Assembly: GCA_021798375.1 (NCBI GenBank)
Contig: JAJZHU010000012.1
Span: forward strand, 1-17,105
DNA: 17,105 nucleotides
Source: Pseudomonadota bacterium
Lineage (GTDB): Bacteria; Pseudomonadota; Alphaproteobacteria; Acetobacterales; Acetobacteraceae
Direction: 5' to 3'
Shown: positions 1 to 6,695 of the stretch, piece after piece
Position numbering within the stretch: the stretch's first letter is position 1
Layout of the letters: every line of letters begins with the position of its first letter
Made by a program: the position numbers and the translations under genes
Notes under the pieces: generated by a model
Told to the model about the DNA's origin: nothing
Database searches by the model: none
What the model saw: only the letters and a program-made list of their open reading frames with translations

Positions 1-1
1 C

Positions 2-277
2 AGCAAAATCGACCGGCTCCCCGCGGTGCTTTCGGGTGGCGAGCAACAGCGCGTCGCCATCGCCCGTGCCGTGGTGGCGCGCCCGGCGCTGCTGTTGGCC
101 GACGAACCCACCGGCAATCTCGACGATCCACAGGCCGAGCGTTTGATGGGGCTGTTTTTGGAAATGAACCGCCTGGGCACCACGGTGGTGATGGCCACCC
201 ACAACCGCCAGATGGTGGCGCGCTATCCGGCACATGCTTTGGTGTTGGATCAGGGGCGTTTGGTGCAGGATGGTTGA
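2..277 (+). CDS. ftsE: Cell-division ABC transporter ATP-binding protein FtsE (3' part only)
   Basis: The gene enters from the left edge, so its N-terminus and Walker A motif lie outside the window. The visible 91 codons begin with SKIDRLPAVLSGGEQQ. They show the ABC signature LSGGEQQRVAIARA, the Walker B and D-loop region LLLADEPTGNLD, and the H-loop histidine in MATHN. These are typical of the FtsE/LolD/MacB group of ATPases. FtsE is the cytoplasmic ATPase that works with FtsX to control septal peptidoglycan hydrolases. The FtsE assignment, rather than LolD, rests mainly on the next gene, an FtsX-like permease whose ATG lies inside the last codons of this gene (8-base overlap, ATGGTTGA), which suggests translational coupling. 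The frame ends in TGA at 275-277. Confidence 0.9.
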   Translation, partial: SKIDRLPAVLSGGEQQRVAIARAVVARPALLLADEPTGNLDDPQAERLMGLFLEMNRLGTTVVMATHNRQMVARYPAHALVLDQGRLVQDG

Positions 278-1166
278 CGATCTGGGGCTGAACAAGGCGC
301 TGGCCGGCCGTTTATTGATGCTGCTGGTGGCCGCCATGGTGTTGCTGGCGGCGCTCAGCGTCGGCGGCGGGGTGGCGGCGTGGTCGCTGGCGCGCGAATG
401 GCGGCAGGGTGCTGCCTCGGTGCTGATGGTCGAAGTGCCCCGCGCCACCGAGAAACTGCGTTCATCAACCCGCGGCGAACAGACTTTGGCGCTGCTCGCG
501 GCCAATCCCGCCGTTGCCACCGCACACATGTTGGACCAGGACGAAATTTCCACTCTGTTGCGCCCCTGGCTGGGCAACGATATCGGCGCGCTGGGGCTGG
601 CCTTGCCCGGCATGATCGAGGTGCATCTGGCGCAAGGCGTGGTCTCAGGCGACCAGATCGCCAGCCAGCTCGCCGTCGCCGTGCCTGGGGTGGTGGTGGA
701 GGCATCCGAAAGCTGGTCGGCGCGTTTGCTGGATTTGGGGCGCAGCCTGGCCGCCTGCGCGGGCCTGGCGGTGTTGCTGGTGCTGGCGGTGGCCGTGGCG
801 CTGGTGGCGTTGGCCGCCTCGGCGGGGCTGGCGGCACAACGGGAAACGATCGAAATCCTGCATCTGTTGGGTGCGGCGGACGGCGACATCGCCAGCCGCT
901 TTGCCAAGCGTCTCACCGTGCTGACGCTGGCGGGCGGGGTGATCGGCGCCTTGATCAGCCTGCCGTTGCTGGTCGAGTTGGCGCATCTCGCGGCGCCTTT
1001 TGGCGTCGCCCCGGTCGATCAGGTGGCGGATCAGCCTTTGTCGATCCTTACCATATTGCCGCTGGCGATTTGGGCCGCATTGGCGGCATTGCCCCTGGGC
1101 GCCGCCGCGATCGGCTGGGTCACGGCACAGACGACCGTGCGTCTATGGTTGCGGCGTCTGCCATGA
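270..1166 (+). CDS. ftsX: FtsX-like cell-division permease
   Basis: A 298-aa inner-membrane protein with the FtsX topology. One transmembrane segment lies near residues 13-36, followed by a periplasmic domain of about 130 residues. Three more hydrophobic segments follow (roughly residues 165-190, 215-240 and 262-288). The stretch AQRETIEILHLLGAADGDIASRF after the second segment is typical of the cytoplasmic coupling loop of FtsX-type permeases. With FtsE it forms the complex that transmits ATP hydrolysis to periplasmic amidase activators. The ATG at 270 was preferred over an upstream start at 234 because it begins a normal cytoplasmic N-terminus and gives a short overlap with ftsE. Length fits alphaproteobacterial FtsX (about 300 aa). 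The DUF218 gene follows 13 bases downstream. Confidence 0.88.
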   Translation: MVDDLGLNKALAGRLLMLLVAAMVLLAALSVGGGVAAWSLAREWRQGAASVLMVEVPRATEKLRSSTRGEQTLALLAANPAVATAHMLDQDEISTLLRPWLGNDIGALGLALPGMIEVHLAQGVVSGDQIASQLAVAVPGVVVEASESWSARLLDLGRSLAACAGLAVLLVLAVAVALVALAASAGLAAQRETIEILHLLGAADGDIASRFAKRLTVLTLAGGVIGALISLPLLVELAHLAAPFGVAPVDQVADQPLSILTILPLAIWAALAALPLGAAAIGWVTAQTTVRLWLRRLP

Positions 1167-1179
1167 GGGGTCGTTAAAA

Positions 1180-1752
1180 ATGCCTTCACTGGGACGGGTG
1201 TTGTGGTTGCTGGCGGTGGTGTGGATGGGCGGGCTGGTTCTGTTCACCTTCGACGCGCTGCGCCCCAGCGAAACCCCCACCGCCTCCGCCGACGCCATCA
1301 TCGTGCTGACCGGCGACGCCGACCGGGTGGATACCGGGCTTGGCCTGTTGGCGCAAAATCGCGCGCCACGGTTACTGATTTCGGGCGCGGGGCCACGGCT
1401 GAGTCTGGCCGAACTGGCCCGGCGGCATAACGTCGATCTCGCCTGGCTCTCGGCGCACGTCACATTGGGCCGCGAGGCGATTTCGACCTGGGGCAACGGC
1501 AGCGAGTTCGCCGCCTGGGCCGTCGCTCAGCACATCGATTCGGCGTTGGTGGTGACATCCTATTATCACATGCGCCGTGGCCTGATGGAACTGCACCGCG
1601 CTGCCCCCCATGTGCGGCTGATCGCGGTCAAGGTACCTGCCTCGCCGCGCTTCCATCTTCGCGATCTGCGTAAATTGATAAATGATTACAACAAATACCT
1701 GCTTGCCGCGATCGGGTTGTCGCGCTTTTCACCAGGACACCAGGAACTATGA
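1180..1752 (+). CDS. DUF218 / YdcF-ElyC-like membrane-anchored protein
   Basis: A 190-aa protein with one N-terminal transmembrane anchor (about residues 5-24) and a DUF218 domain. Family features seen are ADAIIVLTGDADRVDTGL (the first strand-loop region), LLISGAG, and VVTSYYHMRRGLMEL with the family's conserved Tyr-His and Arg. DUF218 proteins such as ElyC and SanA act at the cell envelope, and ElyC affects undecaprenyl-phosphate lipid carrier use; the molecular activity here is not known. The ATG at 1180 was chosen because it follows a GAGGGG ribosome-binding site and gives the membrane anchor, whereas a longer frame would run back into ftsX. The stop overlaps the plsC start by ATGA. Position between ftsX and plsC suggests an envelope role. 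Confidence 0.85.
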   Translation: MPSLGRVLWLLAVVWMGGLVLFTFDALRPSETPTASADAIIVLTGDADRVDTGLGLLAQNRAPRLLISGAGPRLSLAELARRHNVDLAWLSAHVTLGREAISTWGNGSEFAAWAVAQHIDSALVVTSYYHMRRGLMELHRAAPHVRLIAVKVPASPRFHLRDLRKLINDYNKYLLAAIGLSRFSPGHQEL

Positions 1753-2477
1753 TCTTCATCCGCTCCACCCTGTTCAACATCTGGTTCTATGGCCTGACCG
1801 CCATTTGCACCTTGCTGGCGATCGCGGCCTATGCCGTGTCGCCGGTGTGGCTCAAACAGGTTGAACGCGGGTGGGCACGGGTCAATCTGGTGGCGCTGCA
1901 GTTGATCTGCGGCATCAAGGTAGAGATGACCGGCCAGGAAAATCTGCCCTCTGGCGCCGTGATCATCGCGTCGCAACATCAATCGGCCTTCGATACCTTT
2001 GTTTGGATGGCCTATACCCCTCACGCGGCCTATGTGGTGAAGCAGGAACTGACCCATATTCCGTTGTTTGGCTGGCTGCTCACCCGCCTGGGACATATCC
2101 CGGTGGACCGCAAAGCCGGCGCCAGCGCGTTGCGCGGCTTGTTGCACCACGGTGCGGCGGCATTGGCGAAAAACTGGCAATTGGTGATTTTCCCCGAAGG
2201 CACGCGGGTGGCGGCGGGCGAGCGGGGCGTGTTGCAACCCGGCGTGGCGGCATTGGCATCGCACACCGGGGGCATCGTGGTGCCGGTGGCCACCGACTCG
2301 GGCTATTGCTGGGGACGCAAGGCGTTTGTAAAGCGTTCCGGCACCATCCATGTGGTGATCCGTCCGGCGCTGCCGCCGGGGCTGCGCCGCCCGGCGTTGC
2401 TGGCGGCTTTGCAGCAAAGCTGGGACGAAGGGCAGGAGATCATCCGCGAATCTGTGGATAAGTCTGTGGGCGACTGA
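1749..2477 (+). CDS. plsC: 1-acyl-sn-glycerol-3-phosphate acyltransferase
   Basis: A 242-aa member of the PlsC/LPLAT family. It transfers a second acyl chain to lysophosphatidic acid to make phosphatidic acid, the precursor of membrane phospholipids. The catalytic HX4D motif is HQSAFD (His77, Asp82). The substrate-binding block FPEGTR is at residues 148-153, and the PLFGWLL segment (about residues 105-111) is typical of the family. An N-terminal hydrophobic segment (about residues 8-30) anchors it to the inner membrane. Its ATG overlaps the preceding stop (ATGA, 1749-1752), so it is likely translated together with the upstream gene. The last codons (ESVDKSVGD) contain two TCTGTGG repeats, the first forming a perfect DnaA-box nonamer. 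It converges with pssA. Confidence 0.93.
   Translation: MIFIRSTLFNIWFYGLTAICTLLAIAAYAVSPVWLKQVERGWARVNLVALQLICGIKVEMTGQENLPSGAVIIASQHQSAFDTFVWMAYTPHAAYVVKQELTHIPLFGWLLTRLGHIPVDRKAGASALRGLLHHGAAALAKNWQLVIFPEGTRVAAGERGVLQPGVAALASHTGGIVVPVATDSGYCWGRKAFVKRSGTIHVVIRPALPPGLRRPALLAALQQSWDEGQEIIRESVDKSVGD
2453..2461 (+). promoter_or_regulatory. DnaA-box-like nonamer inside the plsC 3' end
   Basis: TGTGGATAA is the exact reverse complement of the DnaA-box consensus TTATCCACA. The 11-mer AATCTGTGGAT around it (2449-2459) recurs at 2682-2692, in the non-coding gap, where the nonamer is TGTGGATGA (2686-2694, one mismatch). A weaker TGTGGGCGA lies at 2466-2474. One perfect nonamer in 17 kb can occur by chance, so a role in DnaA binding is only a possibility. 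Confidence 0.25.
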
Positions 2478-2618
2478 CGCGCCCTGGTGGAAAACCGCAA
2501 AGAGCGTGCGCCGATATCGCGTGGCTCATGCCCGGCCACGCCACCGCCCCGCTCCGCCACCGTCGCAGCAAGGGCAAAAAATTCGAGATTATATCAATGG
2601 CTTTTGCGTTCGGCCTAA

Positions 2619-2633
2619 TGCTGCGGTGCAGCA
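2619..2633. promoter_or_regulatory. TGCTGC-N3-GCAGCA dyad, possible PhaR-type operator
   Basis: A perfect 6+3+6 inverted repeat in the 250-base gap between the convergent plsC and pssA genes. It matches the CTGC-N3-4-GCAG pattern described for the polyhydroxybutyrate regulator PhaR of alphaproteobacteria, which binds in front of phasin and PHB genes. No phasin gene is seen next to it; only a 37-codon frame at 2655-2768 begins downstream. The rest of the gap holds an A/T-rich stretch (about 2570-2600) and a 7-bp stem-loop (2519-2541) but no clear intrinsic terminator. Confidence 0.3.
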
Positions 2634-2727
2634 AATCAACGCCGCCCGCGAACCATGGTAAAAATTTCCGGCAATAACGCCAATCTGTGGATGAATTGGA
2701 TGAGCAAGCCCGATTACTGGCTTGTAA

Positions 2728-3546
2728 TCATTCCGGTTCAGCTTCCGCTTCGTGTTTCAGTTGGTTGAAACTGCGCCACGACAACGGCAGCATCGCCGCA
2801 TAAGCCAAATCGAAGAACCCCAACGCCACCCAGGTATCGGCCACCAGCACCGCCACAAACAGCAGAATGCACAGCAGCGCCGGCAACACGAATTGGGTCG
2901 GAATCTTGAAATTCTTAAAGCTCCACACCGGCAGGGTCGAGACCAGCAAACCGGCCGTCGCCACCAGCATCACGGCGCACAAAGCCGGCTGATGGGAGAA
3001 ATGTTCCAACCAGGGCCAGTTCACCCGCCGGCCTTCAAGCCCCAGCAGCAGTGGAAACAGCACCAGACCGGCACCCATCGGCGCGGGCACGCCGGTGAAG
3101 AAATTATACATGAACGGATGGCTCGGCCCGTCATCCAACGCCGCGTTGAAACGCGCCAGACGCAGCGCCATGCACACGCTGAATATCAAACAGGGAATAA
3201 ACCCATAGGCGTGCAGATTTTGCAGCGACCACAGATACAAAATGAACGGAGGCGCCACGCCGAAACACAGGAAATCGGCCAGACTGTCGAATTCGGCGCC
3301 GAAGCGCGAGGTGGCATGCAGCATCCGCGCCAGCCGTCCATCCAACCCATCGATGCAACCGGCGATGACGATGGCAATCGCCGCCGCCGCGAAACGGCTC
3401 TCCAACGCAAAGCGCATCGAGGTCAATCCAGCGCACAGCCCCAACATCGTCAGGATATTGGGCATCATGCGATTGAACGACGGGCCTTTAAAGCGCGGGC
3501 GCCGGCGCAGTCGCCGCTTGCGGCCTTCGGTGGGAGTATCGCTCAC
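2728..3546 (-). CDS. pssA: CDP-diacylglycerol-serine O-phosphatidyltransferase
   Basis: A 272-aa integral membrane enzyme that joins CDP-diacylglycerol and serine to give phosphatidylserine. The CDP-alcohol phosphatidyltransferase signature DG-x2-AR-x8-G-x3-D-x3-D is complete at residues 69-91 (DGRLAR ... GAEFDSLAD). The N-terminus is basic (residues 8-19 rich in Lys/Arg), followed by MMPNILTMLGLCAG, the usual start of the first membrane helix. Several further hydrophobic segments follow to the C-terminus. The start chosen is GTG at 3546, which overlaps the psd stop as GTGA (3543-3546); the frame remains open further upstream, but that part reads back through psd. Its product is the substrate of the enzyme encoded just upstream, so the pair makes phosphatidylethanolamine. 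The stop lies inside small inverted repeats at 2706-2729. Confidence 0.92.
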   Translation of the reverse strand: MSDTPTEGRKRRLRRRPRFKGPSFNRMMPNILTMLGLCAGLTSMRFALESRFAAAAIAIVIAGCIDGLDGRLARMLHATSRFGAEFDSLADFLCFGVAPPFILYLWSLQNLHAYGFIPCLIFSVCMALRLARFNAALDDGPSHPFMYNFFTGVPAPMGAGLVLFPLLLGLEGRRVNWPWLEHFSHQPALCAVMLVATAGLLVSTLPVWSFKNFKIPTQFVLPALLCILLFVAVLVADTWVALGFFDLAYAAMLPLSWRSFNQLKHEAEAEPE

Positions 3547-4238
3547 GCCGGCACCTGCCCCAAATCGGCGATCACGGTTTCGCCGCCCACCATCGTCTGA
3601 CCGATTTCCACCAGCGGCACCACGCCCGGCGGCAAGTAAAGATCGGTGCGGCTGCCGAAACGAATGATCCCGAAGCGTGCGCCCCGCGCCACGATGTCGC
3701 CCTCGCGCAGATCGCACAAGATCCGCCGCGCGATCAGCCCGGCAATTTGCACCACCGCCATGGCGCGCCCGTCCGGCAGCAGCAAGGCCACCGCGTTGCG
3801 CTCATTTTCATCGCTGGCCTTGTCGAGATTGGCCGAAACAAAACTGCCCTCGTGATAGGCGATCCTGGTCACCGTGCCCGCGGCCGGAATGCGATTCACA
3901 TGCACATCCAACACCGACAGAAAGGTGGCGACGCGCCACACGGGGTCCGGTCCCATCATCAATTCGGCGGGTGGCGGCGCCATAACGATCGAACAGACAT
4001 GCCCATCGGCGGGCGCCACCGCCAGATTGCCGCGCGCCGGCACCACCCGTTCGGGATCGCGAAAGAAATACAGGCAGAACAGGGTAAAACCGAGCCCCAC
4101 CCAGAACAGCCAGGCGCCTCTGCCCAACAAGGCGACGATCAACCCCGCCAGCGCAAGGGCCGCACCAGCGGCAATAAAAGGACGCCCGGCGCGGTGCGGC
4201 GGGGCGAGAACCATTTTGAGAGAAGCAATAAGGGCCAT
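3543..4238 (-). CDS. psd: Phosphatidylserine decarboxylase proenzyme (short form)
   Basis: A 231-aa pyruvoyl-dependent enzyme that decarboxylates phosphatidylserine to phosphatidylethanolamine. It is of the short type found with a partner pssA in many alphaproteobacteria. Visible features are a membrane-associated N-terminus with two hydrophobic stretches (about residues 20-40 and 42-58), the PADGH motif (Asp78, His80), DVHVNRIP with His113, and the self-cleavage site RFGSR, where Ser196 should become the pyruvoyl group of the alpha chain. The GSR form is normal for the short family, where the longer enzymes have LGST. The ATG at 4238 has no Shine-Dalgarno sequence in front of it, and a promoter-like TTGTCT-N17-CATAAA ends only 8 bases upstream, so the message may be leaderless. 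It overlaps pssA by GTGA. Confidence 0.93.
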   Translation of the reverse strand: MALIASLKMVLAPPHRAGRPFIAAGAALALAGLIVALLGRGAWLFWVGLGFTLFCLYFFRDPERVVPARGNLAVAPADGHVCSIVMAPPPAELMMGPDPVWRVATFLSVLDVHVNRIPAAGTVTRIAYHEGSFVSANLDKASDENERNAVALLLPDGRAMAVVQIAGLIARRILCDLREGDIVARGARFGIIRFGSRTDLYLPPGVVPLVEIGQTMVGGETVIADLGQVPA

Positions 4239-4246
4239 GATGGCGG

Positions 4247-4275
4247 TTTATGGATGGTTCATATGTTTGAGACAA
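4247..4275 (-). promoter_or_regulatory. Putative promoter of psd-pssA
   Basis: On the minus strand TTGTCT (4275-4270), a 17-base spacer and CATAAA (4252-4247) resemble a housekeeping -35/-10 pair. The same TTGxCT-N17-CATAAA layout is found in front of ileS. Transcription would begin at or within a base or two of the psd ATG at 4238. Found by eye only. Confidence 0.35.
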
Positions 4276-4295
4276 GCTGTTTGCATTGGAATTAT
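4267..4295 (+). promoter_or_regulatory. Putative promoter of the 148-aa hypothetical gene
   Basis: TTGAGA (4267-4272), a 17-base spacer and AATTAT (4290-4295) resemble a sigma-70-type promoter reading rightward, with 5/6 and 4/6 matches to consensus. It would give a very short leader that still contains GGGAAG at 4301-4306 before the ATG at 4313. Its -35 box overlaps that of the leftward psd promoter, so the two could compete for polymerase. Confidence 0.3.
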
Positions 4296-4312
4296 GGGTC
4301 GGGAAGATTGTT

Positions 4313-4759
4313 ATGGCCACGGAAAATCTGAAAATCGAAGAACCCGGGGAAGATCGCGTGGCGATGGGGCCGTTTGAAGTCGATCCCAGCGGCGCCCTGT
4401 TCCCCCGTGACGGCGATGCGCCGCCCTGCTTCAGCTTCGTCTGGCGCAACCGCTCGATCGAAGCGCGTTTGCTGGGGCCGGTGCTGCATCTGGTCGCCCG
4501 CGTCGGCCGCGTGCCCAGCAGCGCCACCCGCAGGCCGCGCCCTCCGGCCTTCAACGCCCTGCATAATTTGCCCCGCAATCTGCCCGCTGCGTGGAAAATC
4601 GGCATCGCCGCCTCGCACGCGGTGCAGATCGAAATCGCCGTGCCGCTCCAAGGCCGCCTGACCGCCGCCAGCCTGATGACGGCGGTGACAAGGCAGATGT
4701 TGGAACTTGCCCCTTACCTGGATCTGTTCGACGAGCTAGGCGTTGGCGCAACGCATTAA
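4313..4759 (+). CDS. Hypothetical protein, 148 aa, not recognised
   Basis: No family was recognised. The protein is soluble, with no signal peptide or membrane segment, and has one cysteine in PPCFSFVWRNRSIEARLLG. The first half looks rich in strands (FSFVWRNRSIEARLLG, then LHLVARVGRVP). The second half runs LHNLPRNLPAAWKIGIA, a strand VQIEIAVPLQGRLT, and a long C-terminal helix (LMTAVTRQMLELAPYLDLFDEL). This helix-strands-helix order loosely recalls YbjN or type III chaperone-like folds, but that is only an impression. Codon use with G/C in third positions matches the neighbours, so it is likely a real gene. The ATG at 4313 with GGGAAG seven bases upstream was preferred to a TTG at 4286. It is divergent from psd and converges with the hydrolase gene, sharing TTAA. 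Confidence 0.72.
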   Translation: MATENLKIEEPGEDRVAMGPFEVDPSGALFPRDGDAPPCFSFVWRNRSIEARLLGPVLHLVARVGRVPSSATRRPRPPAFNALHNLPRNLPAAWKIGIAASHAVQIEIAVPLQGRLTAASLMTAVTRQMLELAPYLDLFDELGVGATH

Positions 4760-5487
4760 AGCAAATCAGCAATCTCCCGAAGCAACAACGCCAGATCCTG
4801 TGGCCGCGACAGGCGATGATCGCCGTCCTTGATCAGATTGATCCGCACATCGCGGCTTTGCAGCTTGCCGGCGATGCGCAGACTGGTCCGCCACGGCACC
4901 GAAGCATCTTCCTGCCCCTGCAACAGCCGCACCGGCACATCAACCGCGATCGCATCGCCCAGCAATAAATGTCGCCGTCCGTCTTCGATAAACGCCCGGC
5001 TGACCCAATAAGGGTCGCCGTAAGGGTTGGGCAGATGCACCCCCCCCTGTTCCATCACCGCCCGCTGCTGCGCCGCCGAGAGACCGGCCCACATCAGTTC
5101 CTCGGAAAAATCGGGCGCCGGCGCGATCAGCACCAACCCCTTGAGGCCGGATAATTCGCGCGCCAGCAACAACGCGATCCAGCCCCCCATCGAGGAACCG
5201 ACCAAAATTTTTTCACCCGGCACGATCGCTTCGATCACCGCCCGCGCATCGGCGGTCCAGCGCCCGATGGTGCCTGCCTCAAACACGCCTTCGCTGTCGC
5301 CGTGGCCGGAATAATCCAGCCGCAGAAGCGCGTGTCCGGTGGATTCGCACCATTGATCCAGCGCCACCGCCTTGCCGCCCAGCATATCGGAGCGATAGCC
5401 CGGCAAAAACACCAATGTGGGACCGGCGCCCACGCGCCACCGATACGCCAGCCGCACCCCGTCGTTTTGCTTCAACCATTGCAGCAT
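4756..5487 (-). CDS. Alpha/beta hydrolase (ABHD10-like esterase)
   Basis: A 243-aa cytoplasmic serine hydrolase. The nucleophile elbow is GSSMG, with Ser99 as the predicted nucleophile. The acid is probably Asp194 in QGQEDASVPW and the base His224 in DGDHRLS. The oxyanion region is FLPGYRSDMLGGKA (about residues 27-40), and LDYSGHGDSEG (58-68) is the conserved loop before the elbow. The layout resembles the alphaproteobacterial relatives of mitochondrial ABHD10, an acyl-protein thioesterase/esterase, but the substrate cannot be told from sequence. A likely ribosome-binding site (AAGGC) precedes the ATG. The gene stands alone on this strand. It is divergent from the glycosyltransferase pair and its TAA shares TTAA (4756-4759) with the convergent hypothetical gene. 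Confidence 0.88.
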   Translation of the reverse strand: MLQWLKQNDGVRLAYRWRVGAGPTLVFLPGYRSDMLGGKAVALDQWCESTGHALLRLDYSGHGDSEGVFEAGTIGRWTADARAVIEAIVPGEKILVGSSMGGWIALLLARELSGLKGLVLIAPAPDFSEELMWAGLSAAQQRAVMEQGGVHLPNPYGDPYWVSRAFIEDGRRHLLLGDAIAVDVPVRLLQGQEDASVPWRTSLRIAGKLQSRDVRINLIKDGDHRLSRPQDLALLLREIADLL

Positions 5488-5540
5488 TTTCTGCCTTAGC
5501 CTCTGTTCAATGCGATCATGCGTGATAGAACCCGAACCTC

Positions 5541-6695
5541 ATGCAAGACCAGTCCGCGCCGCTCAAAAATGTCACGATTCTCCAGGTTCTTCCAGCCCTC
5601 GGTACGGGCGGGGTGGAACGTGGCACGCTTGAAATCACCGAGGCCATCACGAACGCGGGCGGACGCGCCTTGGTGGCCTGCAACGGTGGCGCGCTGTCGG
5701 CCCAGGTGCGGCGCGCGGGCGGCGAGTTGTTCACACTGCCGTTGCAATCGAAAAATCCGCTGACGATCTGGAAAAATGCCGCGCTTCTGGCCAAATTGAT
5801 CCTGCGCGAGCGCGTCACCATCGTCCACGCCCGCTCGCGCGCCCCCGCCTGGGCCGCCTGGATCGCCGCACAACGCACCGGCGTGCGCTTTCTCACCACC
5901 TATCACGGCGTTTACAGCGAAAATATCCCGTTCAAGCGGCTTTACAACGCGGTGATGATCAAGGGGCAAAAAGTAATCGCCGTCAGCCACCATGTGGCCC
6001 GGATGATCGTCCAGCGCTACCAACTGCCGCCCGACCGCATCCGGGTGATCCATCGCGGCGCGGATCTGAATCTGTTCAACCCGGCCAATATCACTGGCGA
6101 ACGGGTGGCCAGGCTGGCCGAGCGTTGGCGCCTGTCGCCCGACCCGTTTCCGCTCATCCTGCTGCCAGGCCGTCTTACCCGCTGGAAGGGCGCCGAAGTG
6201 CTGCTGCGGGCGCTGGCCCGCATGGAACACCGCACCGCCATCATGGTGCTGGTGGGACCAGAGCAGGGCAATGGCCATTTTTCCAAACATTTGATCGAGT
6301 TGGCGCATCAATTGGGCGTCGCGCCACGGCTGCGCATCGCCGGCAACTGCGACGATATGCAGGCGGCCTATCAGATGGCCGATGTCGTGGTCGCCCCCTC
6401 GTTGCAGCCCGAACCCTTTGGCCGCACGGTGGTGGAAGCCCAGGCAATGGGGCGCATCGTGGTCGCCTCCAGCCACGGCGGCGCCGCCGAAACCATCGAG
6501 CACGGCGTCACCGGCTTTCTGGTGCCGCCCGGCGACGTCGCGATGTTGGCGGGGGCGCTCGATTACGTGCTTGGCCTGTCGCCCGGCCGGCGCGCGGAAT
6601 TCGGCGAGCAGGCGCGCCAATCGGTGGCACGGCATTTCGCCAAGGAAACCATGCAGGCCGCCACCATCGAAGTGTATCGGGAATTGTTGGGATGA
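5541..6695 (+). CDS. Glycosyltransferase family 4 (group 1)
   Basis: A 384-aa GT-B-fold, retaining glycosyltransferase. The N-terminal domain begins VTILQVLPALGTGGVERGT, with the glycine-rich acceptor loop at residues 21-24. The C-terminal nucleotide-sugar domain has LLPGRLTRWKG (Arg211, Lys216) and the EX7E motif EPFGRTVVE (Glu291, Glu299), then GGAAETIEHGVTGFLVPPGD. No signal peptide is seen, so it acts at the cytoplasmic face of the inner membrane. Its ATGA overlap with a GT9 gene points to lipopolysaccharide core or another surface glycan; donor and acceptor cannot be predicted. No strong Shine-Dalgarno sequence precedes the ATG at 5541, but the sequence begins directly before the first strand, so the start is credible. 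Confidence 0.92.
   Translation: MQDQSAPLKNVTILQVLPALGTGGVERGTLEITEAITNAGGRALVACNGGALSAQVRRAGGELFTLPLQSKNPLTIWKNAALLAKLILRERVTIVHARSRAPAWAAWIAAQRTGVRFLTTYHGVYSENIPFKRLYNAVMIKGQKVIAVSHHVARMIVQRYQLPPDRIRVIHRGADLNLFNPANITGERVARLAERWRLSPDPFPLILLPGRLTRWKGAEVLLRALARMEHRTAIMVLVGPEQGNGHFSKHLIELAHQLGVAPRLRIAGNCDDMQAAYQMADVVVAPSLQPEPFGRTVVEAQAMGRIVVASSHGGAAETIEHGVTGFLVPPGDVAMLAGALDYVLGLSPGRRAEFGEQARQSVARHFAKETMQAATIEVYRELLG

Noticed and set aside
2519..2541. A perfect 7-bp stem (GCGTGGC/GCCACGC) with a 9-base loop, as a terminator of the plsC operon
   Set aside because: No U-tract follows on either strand, so it does not qualify as an intrinsic terminator.
2655..2768. A 37-codon plus-strand frame in the plsC-pssA gap, just after the PhaR-like dyad
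   Set aside because: No ribosome-binding site, overlaps the pssA 3' end, and has no recognisable sequence. Kept only as a possibility linked to the operator.
5496..6635. A 379-codon open frame on the minus strand opposite the GT4 gene
   Set aside because: Same shadow composition and no recognisable motifs; the plus-strand frame carries complete glycosyltransferase motifs.
6125..6691. Upstream extension of the GT9 frame
   Set aside because: The extra residues read through the GT4 gene in another frame. The ATG at 6692 begins just before the family's N-terminal motif.
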